Assembly (NCBI GenBank): GCA_003563255.1
Contig: PWSL01000196.1
Location: 1 to 7,665 of the forward strand
DNA from: Desulfonatronospira sp.
GTDB taxonomy: Bacteria > Desulfobacterota > Desulfovibrionia > Desulfovibrionales > Desulfonatronovibrionaceae
Direction: 5' to 3'
Length of the DNA: 7,665 bases
The position numbers and the translations under genes are program-made. Shown here one piece after another: positions 1 to 6,009 of the stretch (within the stretch, counting starts at the first letter, position 1; every line of letters begins with the position of its first letter). Below the pieces are notes generated by a model. It worked only from the letters and a program-made list of their open reading frames with translations. It was not told the origin of the DNA and made no database searches.

Positions 1-173
1 CCCTCGGGCAGAATATTCAGATAATCCATGCCTGCACGCTGGAGCAGGTCCTCCAGAATGTCCTTTTTCTTAATCAGTACGAATACTTTATGTCCTTTCT
101 CTTCAAGGTTCCTGATAGTATTCTTGAACAAATGAAAATGGGCCGGATGACCCAGGTAGATGAGAATTTTCAT
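1..173 (-). CDS. DUF354 family protein, N-terminal fragment (cut by window edge)
   Basis: I read this by hand: an ATG at 173-171 opens a frame of 57 complete codons that runs off the window. It begins MKILIYLGHPAHFHLFKN, and the GHPAH-H-FK signature at residues 8-17 is the usual opening of DUF354 proteins. These have a GT-B fold related to UDP-GlcNAc 2-epimerase and MurG and are common in surface-polysaccharide clusters. The hydrophobic strand, the His-rich turn and the following helix (residues 1-24) fit the first beta-alpha unit of that fold. No signal peptide is visible, so a cytoplasmic enzyme is likely. The upstream ribosome site is weak (CAGAG about 8 bases before the ATG). The family is recognised from the N-terminus alone; the exact activity and substrate are unknown. 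It lies downstream of rloB but belongs by type with the polysaccharide genes at 2686-7665. Confidence 0.75.
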   Translation of the reverse strand, partial: MKILIYLGHPAHFHLFKNTIRNLEEKGHKVFVLIKKKDILEDLLQRAGMDYLNILPE

Positions 174-356
174 GAATAACTCTGAGTTTTACTGGGGATC
201 TCTGTTCCGCATCAAACACCAATCAAACAAATTGACCACATAAAAACAAAACAATATCAGCAGTTTGAGTAAAAAAAAATGCTATCTGGTTTAGATTGGC
301 AACCAGGCATCAAACAAAAATGGAAAACATTTATCAGGCCCACCATGGTACTCGAT
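174..356. other. Intergenic gap between rloB and the DUF354 gene
   Basis: This 183-base AT-rich gap holds the candidate terminator and no convincing gene. A short plus-strand frame starting at 279 only shadows the end of rloB. Just before the DUF354 gene, AACTC-T-GAGTT at 178-188 forms an 11-base palindrome around the weak ribosome site. It is too short to name as an operator. I found no convincing -35/-10 pair. Confidence 0.4.
271..310 (-). terminator. Candidate intrinsic terminator after rloB
   Basis: Read on the minus strand, the arms ATGC plus CTGGTT (310-301) can pair with AACCAG (291-286) and GCAT (282-279). The loop has 9 bases, and an ATA bulge (285-283) sits on the 3' side. The stem runs directly into a T tract at 278-271. 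It begins about 47 bases past the rloB stop, as expected for the end of the rloA-rloB transcript. The stem is only moderately GC-rich and bulged, so termination may be partial. A promoter for the DUF354 gene downstream is not obvious in 174-270. Confidence 0.5.
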
Positions 357-992
357 TCATTTCTGCCTGTTGAGTTCCATCACCAGCTCATAGACCTCAG
401 TGCAGGGGTTGTCCTGGGAAGGTTTTCTGGGATTGTATTGATTCATCAATTTTTGCGCGTTTTCAATGGCCTGCTCTTGTCTATGAAATAAATCCGCATA
501 CATTTCAGGATCATTTTTTTCATATCTGCGTCCGAGCCTGTCAGACAACATATCCTGGTATTCCTGCCTGGTATGGGCTGAGGTGATATAGTCGAAATGC
601 AGCACAAACCAGAGTTCAAAAGCTTCATTGGACAGGGCGGTTTTAAGTTTTCTTTTCCGGGCCTGCTGCCAGGCATTGTCCACATTATGGGCCGGGAAAG
701 AATCCCTGTCGAACACGCACCAGACCTCATCATAGGGTTCGTTATTTTCCCGGGCCGATTCTTTCAGTCTGACAGCCTCCCTGACCAAGGACAGGGTGTT
801 GTAGCCTTTGCCCACAATTTCAACAACCGCTGAGGTTACCCTGAATCGCTTAAAATAATCAGGTTCTGTTTTTTCACCCTCGCAGACTATAAGGATTCTT
901 TTAAAAGGCGCTCCTCTGAACTCTGTTTTTCTCCTGAAAGAATCCCTTCTATTCAGCCAGGCTTCTTTTCTTAACTTATCACCCTTGGCCAT
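357..992 (-). CDS. rloB: RloB family protein (Toprim-like putative effector of an ATPase/RloB defence pair)
   Basis: This 211-residue protein has the RloB hallmarks. A basic N-terminal stretch (residues 1-32) is followed by ILIVCEGEKTEPDYF (33-47), whose acidic residues E38, E40 and E43 sit after a beta strand as in Toprim folds. Then come FDRD (94-97) with the D-x-D pair and SNEAFELWFVLHF (121-133), which matches the family's SNP-FE-W-LLHF block. Length is normal and the protein appears intact and soluble. RloB proteins were first noted as ORFs linked to type I restriction loci, usually beside an AAA ATPase (rloA). The lactococcal AbiL pair has the same architecture. By analogy with Toprim-like effectors such as AriB of PARIS, RloB may be the nuclease toxin, but this is inference. 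The ATG at 992 is the first possible start, since an in-frame stop lies at 1013-1011. It has no good ribosome site and overlaps a GCCATCT repeat. It is probably cotranscribed with rloA, 182 bases upstream. Confidence 0.88.
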   Translation of the reverse strand: MAKGDKLRKEAWLNRRDSFRRKTEFRGAPFKRILIVCEGEKTEPDYFKRFRVTSAVVEIVGKGYNTLSLVREAVRLKESARENNEPYDEVWCVFDRDSFPAHNVDNAWQQARKRKLKTALSNEAFELWFVLHFDYITSAHTRQEYQDMLSDRLGRRYEKNDPEMYADLFHRQEQAIENAQKLMNQYNPRKPSQDNPCTEVYELVMELNRQK

Positions 993-1001
993 CTGCCATC
1001 T
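988..1001. repeat. Tandem GCCATCT heptamer over the rloB start
   Basis: GCCATCT occurs twice head to tail (988-994 and 995-1001); on the gene strand this reads AGATGGC AGATGGC. The rloB ATG lies in the first copy. The second copy gives an ATG seven bases upstream that is out of frame with rloB and opens only a very short frame. The repeat occupies the place where a Shine-Dalgarno site would normally be. Confidence 0.7.
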
Positions 1002-1042
1002 GCCCCATGTTTACCCCGCCTGCCTTGTGAAACCATCTTTCG

Positions 1043-1077
1043 TTTCACTGGGTGAAATTTCTTCTTATTTCACTGGG
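1043..1077. repeat. Three-arm alternating hairpin element (TTTCAC / GTGAAA / TTTCAC)
   Basis: TTTCACTGGG appears twice as a direct repeat (1043-1052 and 1068-1077), with GTGAAAT (1052-1058) between. The middle arm can pair with the first copy (TTTCAC-TGG-GTGAAA, 6-base stem, 1043-1057). It can instead pair with the second (GTGAAAT-8 bases-ATTTCAC, 7-base stem, 1052-1073). The two hairpins exclude each other. It lies in the rloA-rloB gap next to the TCGC array. On the gene strand no T tract follows, so it does not look like an intrinsic terminator. A dispersed REP-like element is the simplest reading. Confidence 0.65.
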
Positions 1078-1090
1078 GCCCTTTGCCCTC

Positions 1091-1178
1091 TCGCTCCCTC
1101 GCTCCCTCGCTCCCTCGCCCACTCGCAAAGTCGCCCCCTCGCTCCATCGCCCACTCGCAAAGTCGCCCCCTCGCCTAG
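1091..1178. repeat. TCGC-led octamer array between rloA and rloB
   Basis: Eleven contiguous octamers each begin with TCGC, starting at 1091, 1099, 1107, 1115, 1123, 1131, 1139, 1147, 1155, 1163 and 1171. The units are TCGCTCCC three times, TCGCCCAC, TCGCAAAG, TCGCCCCC, TCGCTCCA, TCGCCCAC, TCGCAAAG, TCGCCCCC and TCGCCTAG. A higher-order 32-base unit of four octamers is present twice (1107-1138 and 1139-1170) with one mismatch. The minus strand is purine-rich with runs of three to five G. The last unit contains the rloA stop codon. There are no unique spacers, so this is not CRISPR. It resembles intergenic low-complexity repeats rather than coding sequence. Confidence 0.9.
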
Positions 1179-2509
1179 GTCGGTTCTTCAGTCCTGCCGT
1201 CTTGCTCATCACTTTCCCTTGCGCCGAAAGTAGTCACAGGCTCACTTAGCACCGGCACAGCCCCATACCGGCCCTGCATATAATCCTTGTCATAGGATGA
1301 GTCCGGTCTGACCCGAAAATCAGACAAAGAATAAAGCTCAGAGCTTCCCACGTCATTTTTGCTGACCATCCACAGCTGATCCCTGCGAAAAAATTTATGG
1401 CTGAAAAGGGTCTGGTCATGGGTGGCGAAAATCAGCTGGGCGTTTCTGGGGTTGGTCTGTTCTGAATGAAACAGATTGATGATCAATCTGGTCAATTTGG
1501 GATGAAGACTGCACTCCAGTTCATCTATGATCAGGGCGCTCCCGTTATCCAGGGCGAAAAAGATCAGCCCGGCCAGATCGAAAATTCTTTTGGTCCCTTT
1601 GGATTCCATGGCCAGTTCAAATTTTTCCAGGCCGACTTTTGCTCCCTCATCGTTGTAACTGTGATGATGAGCAACCGGCTTTTTTAGTCTGATGGTATCT
1701 TTCTTTTTGCCGGTTTTCTCCATGTCCCTTGAAATAGCTAAGCTGAGGGCTTCGGGAAGATCTGAAAGCGGATAGTCTGCCTCATCAAGCTCCATTTCTG
1801 AAATTGAGTGGTCAGCCAGCCTGATGAATTCCACGAGTCTCTTTCTCTGCAAGGACTCCTCCAGGATAGCCATTGAACGGCGGAAGATATTCCGGGTATC
1901 ATCAGTGACCACCTGCAGGCTGGAAAACCACTGCAGGATTTTTCTGGCCTCGGGCTGATTGAACTGGGCAGCCACGGAAATAAACAGAGCGTTCTCCCGC
2001 GTTTTTTCTTCCAGTCCGGAAACCCTGGTCATACCCTTGCCGAATTCAAACTCGTCTTCCCTGCGGATAAACAGTCTGGCTTCGCGCCCCCTGGGAGCAG
2101 CAAACAGCCATTCAAGGCGCACCCGTTCCCTGTCGGCTGAAAATCCGTATCTGTACCTGATGCCGTCCTGGACAAACACGGCCTCCATTGTTGTGGGCTC
2201 TTCAGAAGTCCTGGGATTCAGAAGAAACGGGTTATGGGGAAAAGGTTCCTCTGCCTGGCTTTCCTTGGATGAGTGCATGACCATGCTCCTCATGAAAGAC
2301 ATGGCTTTAATCAGGTTGGATTTTCCCCCGGCGTTGGCTCCGTAAATGGCGGCGGATTTGAGCAAGGTAACGGGCTTGGACCTGGATGCCCGGGCGGGCC
2401 GGTGACTGAAGGTGTGCGAGGGGTATTCCCTGATTGCTCCGGCAACCATATTCAGGGTGTTGGAATCCTTGAAGGAAAGAAAATTTTCCACAGTAAATTC
2501 AATAAGCAT
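1175..2509 (-). CDS. rloA: AAA/ABC-type ATPase of the RloA/AbiLi-like group, partner of RloB
   Basis: This 444-residue protein starts MLIEFTVENFLSFKD, the usual opening of these ABC/SMC-like ATPases. It carries an intact Walker A, GANAGGKS (57-64), a Walker B, ALIIDELE (325-332), with D329-E330 followed by SLHP, and a switch histidine in ATHD (362-365). The signature region is likely SKGTKRIFDLAG before Walker B. The block DYMQGRYGAVPVL (409-421) closes the normal family fold; the remaining 23 residues are polar and acidic and look like an added tail reaching the repeat array. In pairs of this kind the ATPase is thought to sense phage infection and control the partner effector. That role is inferred from architecture, and the gene name is given for its RloB neighbour. 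A ribosome site AAAAGG (2522-2517) lies seven bases before the ATG. All ATPase motifs are intact, so the gene looks functional. More distant relatives include the OLD and AriA families. Confidence 0.88.
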   Translation of the reverse strand: MLIEFTVENFLSFKDSNTLNMVAGAIREYPSHTFSHRPARASRSKPVTLLKSAAIYGANAGGKSNLIKAMSFMRSMVMHSSKESQAEEPFPHNPFLLNPRTSEEPTTMEAVFVQDGIRYRYGFSADRERVRLEWLFAAPRGREARLFIRREDEFEFGKGMTRVSGLEEKTRENALFISVAAQFNQPEARKILQWFSSLQVVTDDTRNIFRRSMAILEESLQRKRLVEFIRLADHSISEMELDEADYPLSDLPEALSLAISRDMEKTGKKKDTIRLKKPVAHHHSYNDEGAKVGLEKFELAMESKGTKRIFDLAGLIFFALDNGSALIIDELECSLHPKLTRLIINLFHSEQTNPRNAQLIFATHDQTLFSHKFFRRDQLWMVSKNDVGSSELYSLSDFRVRPDSSYDKDYMQGRYGAVPVLSEPVTTFGARESDEQDGRTEEPT

Positions 2510-2561
2510 ATTTTTGCCTTTTAAATATAGTTTTGGAGAAAAAAAAGAAAATATGCTTATT
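2501..2561 (-). promoter_or_regulatory. 14-base perfect inverted repeat trapping the rloA start codon
   Basis: AATAAGCATATTTT (2501-2514) is exactly the reverse complement of AAAATATGCTTATT (2548-2561). The downstream arm holds the rloA ATG (2509-2507) and its next two codons, while the ribosome site AAAAGG lies in the 33-base loop. In a transcript starting above 2561 the start codon would be paired. In one starting within the upstream arm, only part of the hairpin could form. As DNA it could equally be an operator overlapping the promoter. The arms are AT-rich, so RNA stability is modest. Confidence 0.7.
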
Positions 2562-2589
2562 AAATAATGTTAAAACAATTTTTGTGCAA
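2561..2589 (-). promoter_or_regulatory. Candidate sigma70-type promoter for rloA-rloB
   Basis: On the minus strand TTGCAC (2589-2584) and TATTTA (2566-2561) are separated by 17 bases in an AT-rich stretch, a fair -35/-10 match. Initiation would fall near 2554, giving a leader of about 45 bases and a 5' end inside the upstream arm of the inverted repeat. The -10 box touches that arm, so a protein bound to the inverted repeat would block it. AT-rich DNA gives many chance matches, so this is tentative. Confidence 0.35.
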
Positions 2590-2613
2590 GAAGAAACTGC
2601 CTCCAAACGTCTT

Positions 2614-2706
2614 TCGCCTTCAACCGCTCCCTCGCAAAGTCGCCCCCTCGCTAAGTTCGCTTAAGTCGCCCAATCGCCCCCTCGCTTAAATCGCCCCATG
2701 CGCTTC
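2614..2706. repeat. Second, degenerate TCGC-octamer array upstream of rloA
   Basis: TCGC-led units start at 2614, 2632, 2640, 2648, 2657, 2666, 2674, 2682 and 2691, with a degenerate CCGCTCCC at 2624 and TGCGCTTC at the end. TCGCAAAG followed by TCGCCCCC is shared exactly with the array at 1091-1178, in the same orientation. Spacing is mostly 8 with three steps of 9 bases. Its low-coordinate end is close to the rloA promoter. Its high-coordinate end runs into the 3' end of the toroid-protein gene and supplies that gene's stop codon. Confidence 0.85.
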
Positions 2707-3852
2707 ACTCAACGCCAGCATCATCCAGGCCTGAGACCAGCGGATATAGGGTATCTTATTGGTGAACAGGGGATATTTGCGGTAGTAGAAATAGCCTTTC
2801 TTGTCCTGCATATTCTCAATGGTCCAGTGGGCAATGGTCTTGGCAAAATCAAGATAATCAGGATGATATTCCTTGAGCAGGGCAAAAGTGATGATGCCCT
2901 GGCTCTGGTTGTGGATGTCCACCGGCCATTTTTTGGGCAGCCTCCACATGGATCTGCCGTTGGGAAAAAACTGCTCTTTTCTGTAAAATTCAAGACCTCT
3001 GGCTATGGCTTTTTCTATTTCCTTCCGCAAGATTCCGCCCTGTTCACGGATATTATGCAGTGAGACCAGAACAAACCCCTGGTGAAAATCAATCTGCCTG
3101 CGCTCGGTGTTTTTCTCCGGGTCAAGGCTGTAGTACCAGGAGCCGTCATCTTTCTGCCTGGACAAGACAAAACGTGTTGCCTGTTCAATACGCTCATCAG
3201 GGCTTACGCCTTGTACCAGACAGGCCTTGAGCAGTATCTCAGCCGCGTGCAGGCTGGCATTATAGGTCGCCCCTTTTGACTGGTGGGTATAAGCAAAAGA
3301 AATTCCCGTATCAAATTCAATGACCGGGATATCCCTGGATACGTATTCAGCAGCGCTGATAATGGCCTGCCTTGCCTTTTCATCATTTTTCAATTCATAA
3401 TAAGCATGTATCCCGTCCACAACATGCTGCGTGACCACCACTGACGGCAGAAACGCTTTTTTATATTCTTTAGGAGTAGCCCAGGGGAAATTATATCCCC
3501 AGGCCATGCCGGAATATCCTCTGGAATAGTTGTTTAGCAGCCAGTCAAAGATCCATTCGGCCTTTTCCAGACAGGCCTGTCCTCCAGTCTTTCTATACAG
3601 ATTGCAGTATGCCTTGAGAAAAAGACCCATGCCCTTGGGGTTGTAGTCTTTTTTGATGCCCATAAGCGGGCGGATATTTATGGGATTACGTTTCTGGAAC
3701 TGAGTGGCTACTGGTGGCCCCCATTTGCTGAACCAGTGAAAAGGAACCCGGCTGTTAAGGATGTCATAGGGATCATAGCCCTGGAACTGCTGGGTTTCAA
3801 CGTACTTTCTGACAAGATGCAGGGATTTTTCCAGATCGATTGAAGAATCCAT
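2686..3852 (-). CDS. Predicted alpha/alpha-toroid protein of a polysaccharide cluster, function unknown
   Basis: The protein has 388 residues, no signal peptide and no clear membrane segment. Amphipathic helices alternate with short aromatic loops throughout. Examples are YSGMAWGYNFPW (113-124), a prenyltransferase/squalene-cyclase-like QKDDGSWYY (233-241), DFHQGFVLVSL (255-265) and PYIRWSQAWMMLAL (368-381). This pattern suggests an (alpha/alpha)6 toroid of the kind used by glycoside hydrolases, polysaccharide lyases and epimerases. I recall relatives beside two-domain oxidoreductase genes in sugar clusters, often mislabelled as delta-aminolevulinic acid dehydratase. The sequence shows nothing supporting that enzyme. 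It follows the oxidoreductase by 15 bases, so it is almost certainly cotranscribed and probably acts on the same sugar intermediate. The start at 3852 is preceded only by a weak GG-containing ribosome site. The stop lies inside the TCGC array, so the original C-terminus may have been altered by the repeat. Confidence 0.7.
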   Translation of the reverse strand: MDSSIDLEKSLHLVRKYVETQQFQGYDPYDILNSRVPFHWFSKWGPPVATQFQKRNPINIRPLMGIKKDYNPKGMGLFLKAYCNLYRKTGGQACLEKAEWIFDWLLNNYSRGYSGMAWGYNFPWATPKEYKKAFLPSVVVTQHVVDGIHAYYELKNDEKARQAIISAAEYVSRDIPVIEFDTGISFAYTHQSKGATYNASLHAAEILLKACLVQGVSPDERIEQATRFVLSRQKDDGSWYYSLDPEKNTERRQIDFHQGFVLVSLHNIREQGGILRKEIEKAIARGLEFYRKEQFFPNGRSMWRLPKKWPVDIHNQSQGIITFALLKEYHPDYLDFAKTIAHWTIENMQDKKGYFYYRKYPLFTNKIPYIRWSQAWMMLALSEAHGAI

Positions 3853-3867
3853 TATAACCAGAACCCG

Positions 3868-6009
3868 CTATATCTGCTCTTCGATGAGGATTTTTCTGTT
3901 TTCAAGGATGCTCTGGTTCACCTTGAATGTAGCCAGAGTGCTGAGCCATAATTCTTCAAATGGGATAGGGGTTGTTCCACCGTCTTTTATTGCCTTTAAA
4001 AAAGCCTGAACACATGCTTTATGGCCTTTATCCTGTTTGTACTTGATCTTTTTAATTTTGTCCTCGTACAGGATAAGCTCTTTGAAATCATTAATCACGG
4101 CCACCTTTCCAGCACAAAATATTTCAAGGTATTCCTTGCTCATCTGTTTGTTGCCGTTGGAAAAATAATTGACGGAGGCAGTGCTCCCATTTTTCATTTT
4201 CAGGTTCACCACCACTGTGTTGTTCAGGTTGTCCGCATCGGATAAGGCCTCAGCCGAAACTGAAACAATGGGGCTGCCTGCCAGGTGCATGGCCAGATCT
4301 ATGAAGTGGCAGGCTTCGCCGATAATCCGGCCTCCACCGATTTCTGGATCATTCACCCAGTGGTCAGCTGGCATTACGCCGGAATTGACCCGGATCAGGA
4401 TGGATTTGGGCTGTTCAGGGAGAAACTTTTTTTGGAGTTCAACTACAGGCGGGGCAAAGCGGCGGTTGAACCCGACTATTAAATGTTTTTGCGTACCTTG
4501 TGCAGTCTTTTTTTCATAAAGAGATCTTATTTCGGCCAATTCAGCTTCATTCATGGCCAGGGGCTTTTCCACAAACACATTTTTGCCGTGCTCTATGGAC
4601 TTTAACACGCTTTCAGCATGCAGGTTATGCCTGGTTACCACGAAAATGGTGTTTATATTTGTATCAAGAAAAAGATCATCAGCTTTTTCCGCGCAATAGC
4701 TGAACCCGCTTTTGTCCGCCACGTAGCGCGATGTATTGCCCCGGGCCGTGCTCACCCCGACAAAGTTGCAAAGTCCTTTCATGCCGGGCAGAAGTGTTCC
4801 CTGGGCAAATGAACCAGCACCCACGAATCCGACGTTGACTTCTTCAGGGGTTGAAGAAAACTCTTTAAGCCTGATGGTTTTTTGAAGATCTGCCTGTTCA
4901 TCATATTGAATAAGCATTCCAGCGAAAGGTTCTTTCCTGGAAAGAATCAGATCATAGGCTTCTGGAGCATTTTCCAGGGTAAAGGTATGGGTGATCAGCT
5001 TGTCAATATTTAGCTTATTGGCAGACAAAAGATCAACAAAAGACTGCATGTTCCTGTTTTCAGTCCAGCGCACCTGGCCTATGGGGTAGTCAATGCCCTT
5101 TTCTTCATATTCAGGGTCATATCGACCCGGGCCATAAGAACAGGACATGCGCAGATCCAGCTCTTTTTTGTAATAGTTGGCCCGGCTGAAGCCGGTGGGC
5201 ACTGCTCCCACCACCACCACCCTGGCCTTTTGCCTGGCAACTGATCCAGCAAACTCAACCGGATCAAGGGAGGATGATCCCGCAGTGATGATTACCGCGT
5301 CAGTGCCGTATCCCTTGCTGTGTTGCAGAACAATATCCTCAATACCGGCCTGGTTTCTAAGGTAAACCTTTTCAATCCCGGCGGCCCTGCACAGTTCCAG
5401 TTGATCGTCAGACACATCCATGCCGATTGGATGCATGCCTGAAGTTTCCAGAATAAGATAGGTGAGCTGTCCAATCAGGCCCATGCCGATTATCAGGCAG
5501 TTGGAACCCATCTGTATTTCCGCCTGGCGGATGCCCTGGATGGCAACTGCTGCGATGGTTGCAAAGGAAGCCTGCTTCAGGTCAACGTGTTTTGGAACCG
5601 GCACAGCCAGGTTGACCGGAACAGAGACAACATCAGCGTGAGGAGCTGCCCCGCAGGCAACATAGTCTCCGACCTTAAACTTGGTCACTCCCTGGCCAAT
5701 AGCTATGACTTCTCCGGCGCAGCTGTAGCCAAGGGGTGATGGCGCCTCCAGCTTGTTCATGACCAGCTTATAGGTAGGTAAAAAGCCCTTGGCCTTGATC
5801 ATCTCAATAACCTGGCGGACTTCCTTCTGCCTGCTTCTGGCCTTGGCTATGTATCCCTTACGGGCGTCGGTTACTGTTTTGCCTTCAGTTCCGGCGCTGA
5901 TAACAGAATAGTGATTCCGAACCAGAATATGCCCAGTATTTAATGCTGGAAATGGTACTTCCAGAATTTCCATTTTTCCGGATTTGAGCTGTTGGGTGAG
6001 TTGTTTCAT
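3868..6009 (-). CDS. Two-domain oxidoreductase: MDR-type dehydrogenase fused to Gfo/Idh/MocA domain
   Basis: The 713-residue protein has two dinucleotide-binding enzymes in tandem. Residues 1-370 form a medium-chain dehydrogenase with a GroES-like N-terminus, GYSCAGEVIAIG (94-105), VGDYVACG (113-120) and Rossmann motif GMGLIG (175-180). The usual catalytic zinc Cys is replaced in SVISAGTEG (35-43) and no GHE motif is seen, so zinc-dependent alcohol oxidation is doubtful. Residues 390-713 form a Gfo/Idh/MocA domain with GFVGAGSFAQ (394-403), EKP (481-483) and the active-site block GGGRIIGEACHFIDL (558-572), where H568 and D571 are the expected catalytic pair. This fusion recurs in surface-sugar clusters and is thought to oxidise or reduce a nucleotide-linked or lipid-linked sugar; the substrate is not known. 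Its ATG overlaps the TGA of the glycosyltransferase gene upstream (ATGA at 6009-6006), implying translational coupling. It is full length with no disruption seen. Confidence 0.92.
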   Translation of the reverse strand: MKQLTQQLKSGKMEILEVPFPALNTGHILVRNHYSVISAGTEGKTVTDARKGYIAKARSRQKEVRQVIEMIKAKGFLPTYKLVMNKLEAPSPLGYSCAGEVIAIGQGVTKFKVGDYVACGAAPHADVVSVPVNLAVPVPKHVDLKQASFATIAAVAIQGIRQAEIQMGSNCLIIGMGLIGQLTYLILETSGMHPIGMDVSDDQLELCRAAGIEKVYLRNQAGIEDIVLQHSKGYGTDAVIITAGSSSLDPVEFAGSVARQKARVVVVGAVPTGFSRANYYKKELDLRMSCSYGPGRYDPEYEEKGIDYPIGQVRWTENRNMQSFVDLLSANKLNIDKLITHTFTLENAPEAYDLILSRKEPFAGMLIQYDEQADLQKTIRLKEFSSTPEEVNVGFVGAGSFAQGTLLPGMKGLCNFVGVSTARGNTSRYVADKSGFSYCAEKADDLFLDTNINTIFVVTRHNLHAESVLKSIEHGKNVFVEKPLAMNEAELAEIRSLYEKKTAQGTQKHLIVGFNRRFAPPVVELQKKFLPEQPKSILIRVNSGVMPADHWVNDPEIGGGRIIGEACHFIDLAMHLAGSPIVSVSAEALSDADNLNNTVVVNLKMKNGSTASVNYFSNGNKQMSKEYLEIFCAGKVAVINDFKELILYEDKIKKIKYKQDKGHKACVQAFLKAIKDGGTTPIPFEELWLSTLATFKVNQSILENRKILIEEQI

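Noticed and set aside
446..733. A 95-residue minus-strand frame within rloB
   Set aside because: It is a shifted-frame shadow of rloB with Cys/Met-rich, family-less sequence.
1043..1057. Intrinsic terminator between rloA and rloB
   Set aside because: The stem is only six bases and no T tract follows on the transcribed strand.
1091..1178. CRISPR array
   Set aside because: The repeats are contiguous octamers with no unique spacers, and no cas genes are near.
985..1249. Overlapping plus-strand frames reading Pro/Ser/Arg-rich peptides
   Set aside because: They are translations of the TCGC octamer array in two frames, with no ribosome site and no family resemblance.
1959..2345. A 128-residue plus-strand frame opposite rloA
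   Set aside because: It is antisense to a well-supported ATPase gene and shows no motif or ribosome site of its own.
357..2509. Calling the pair a PARIS (AriA/AriB) system
   Set aside because: The layout is analogous, but the small protein has RloB family blocks (SN-FE-W-LHF) rather than the DUF4435 effector pattern, so AbiL/RloAB-like is the safer name.
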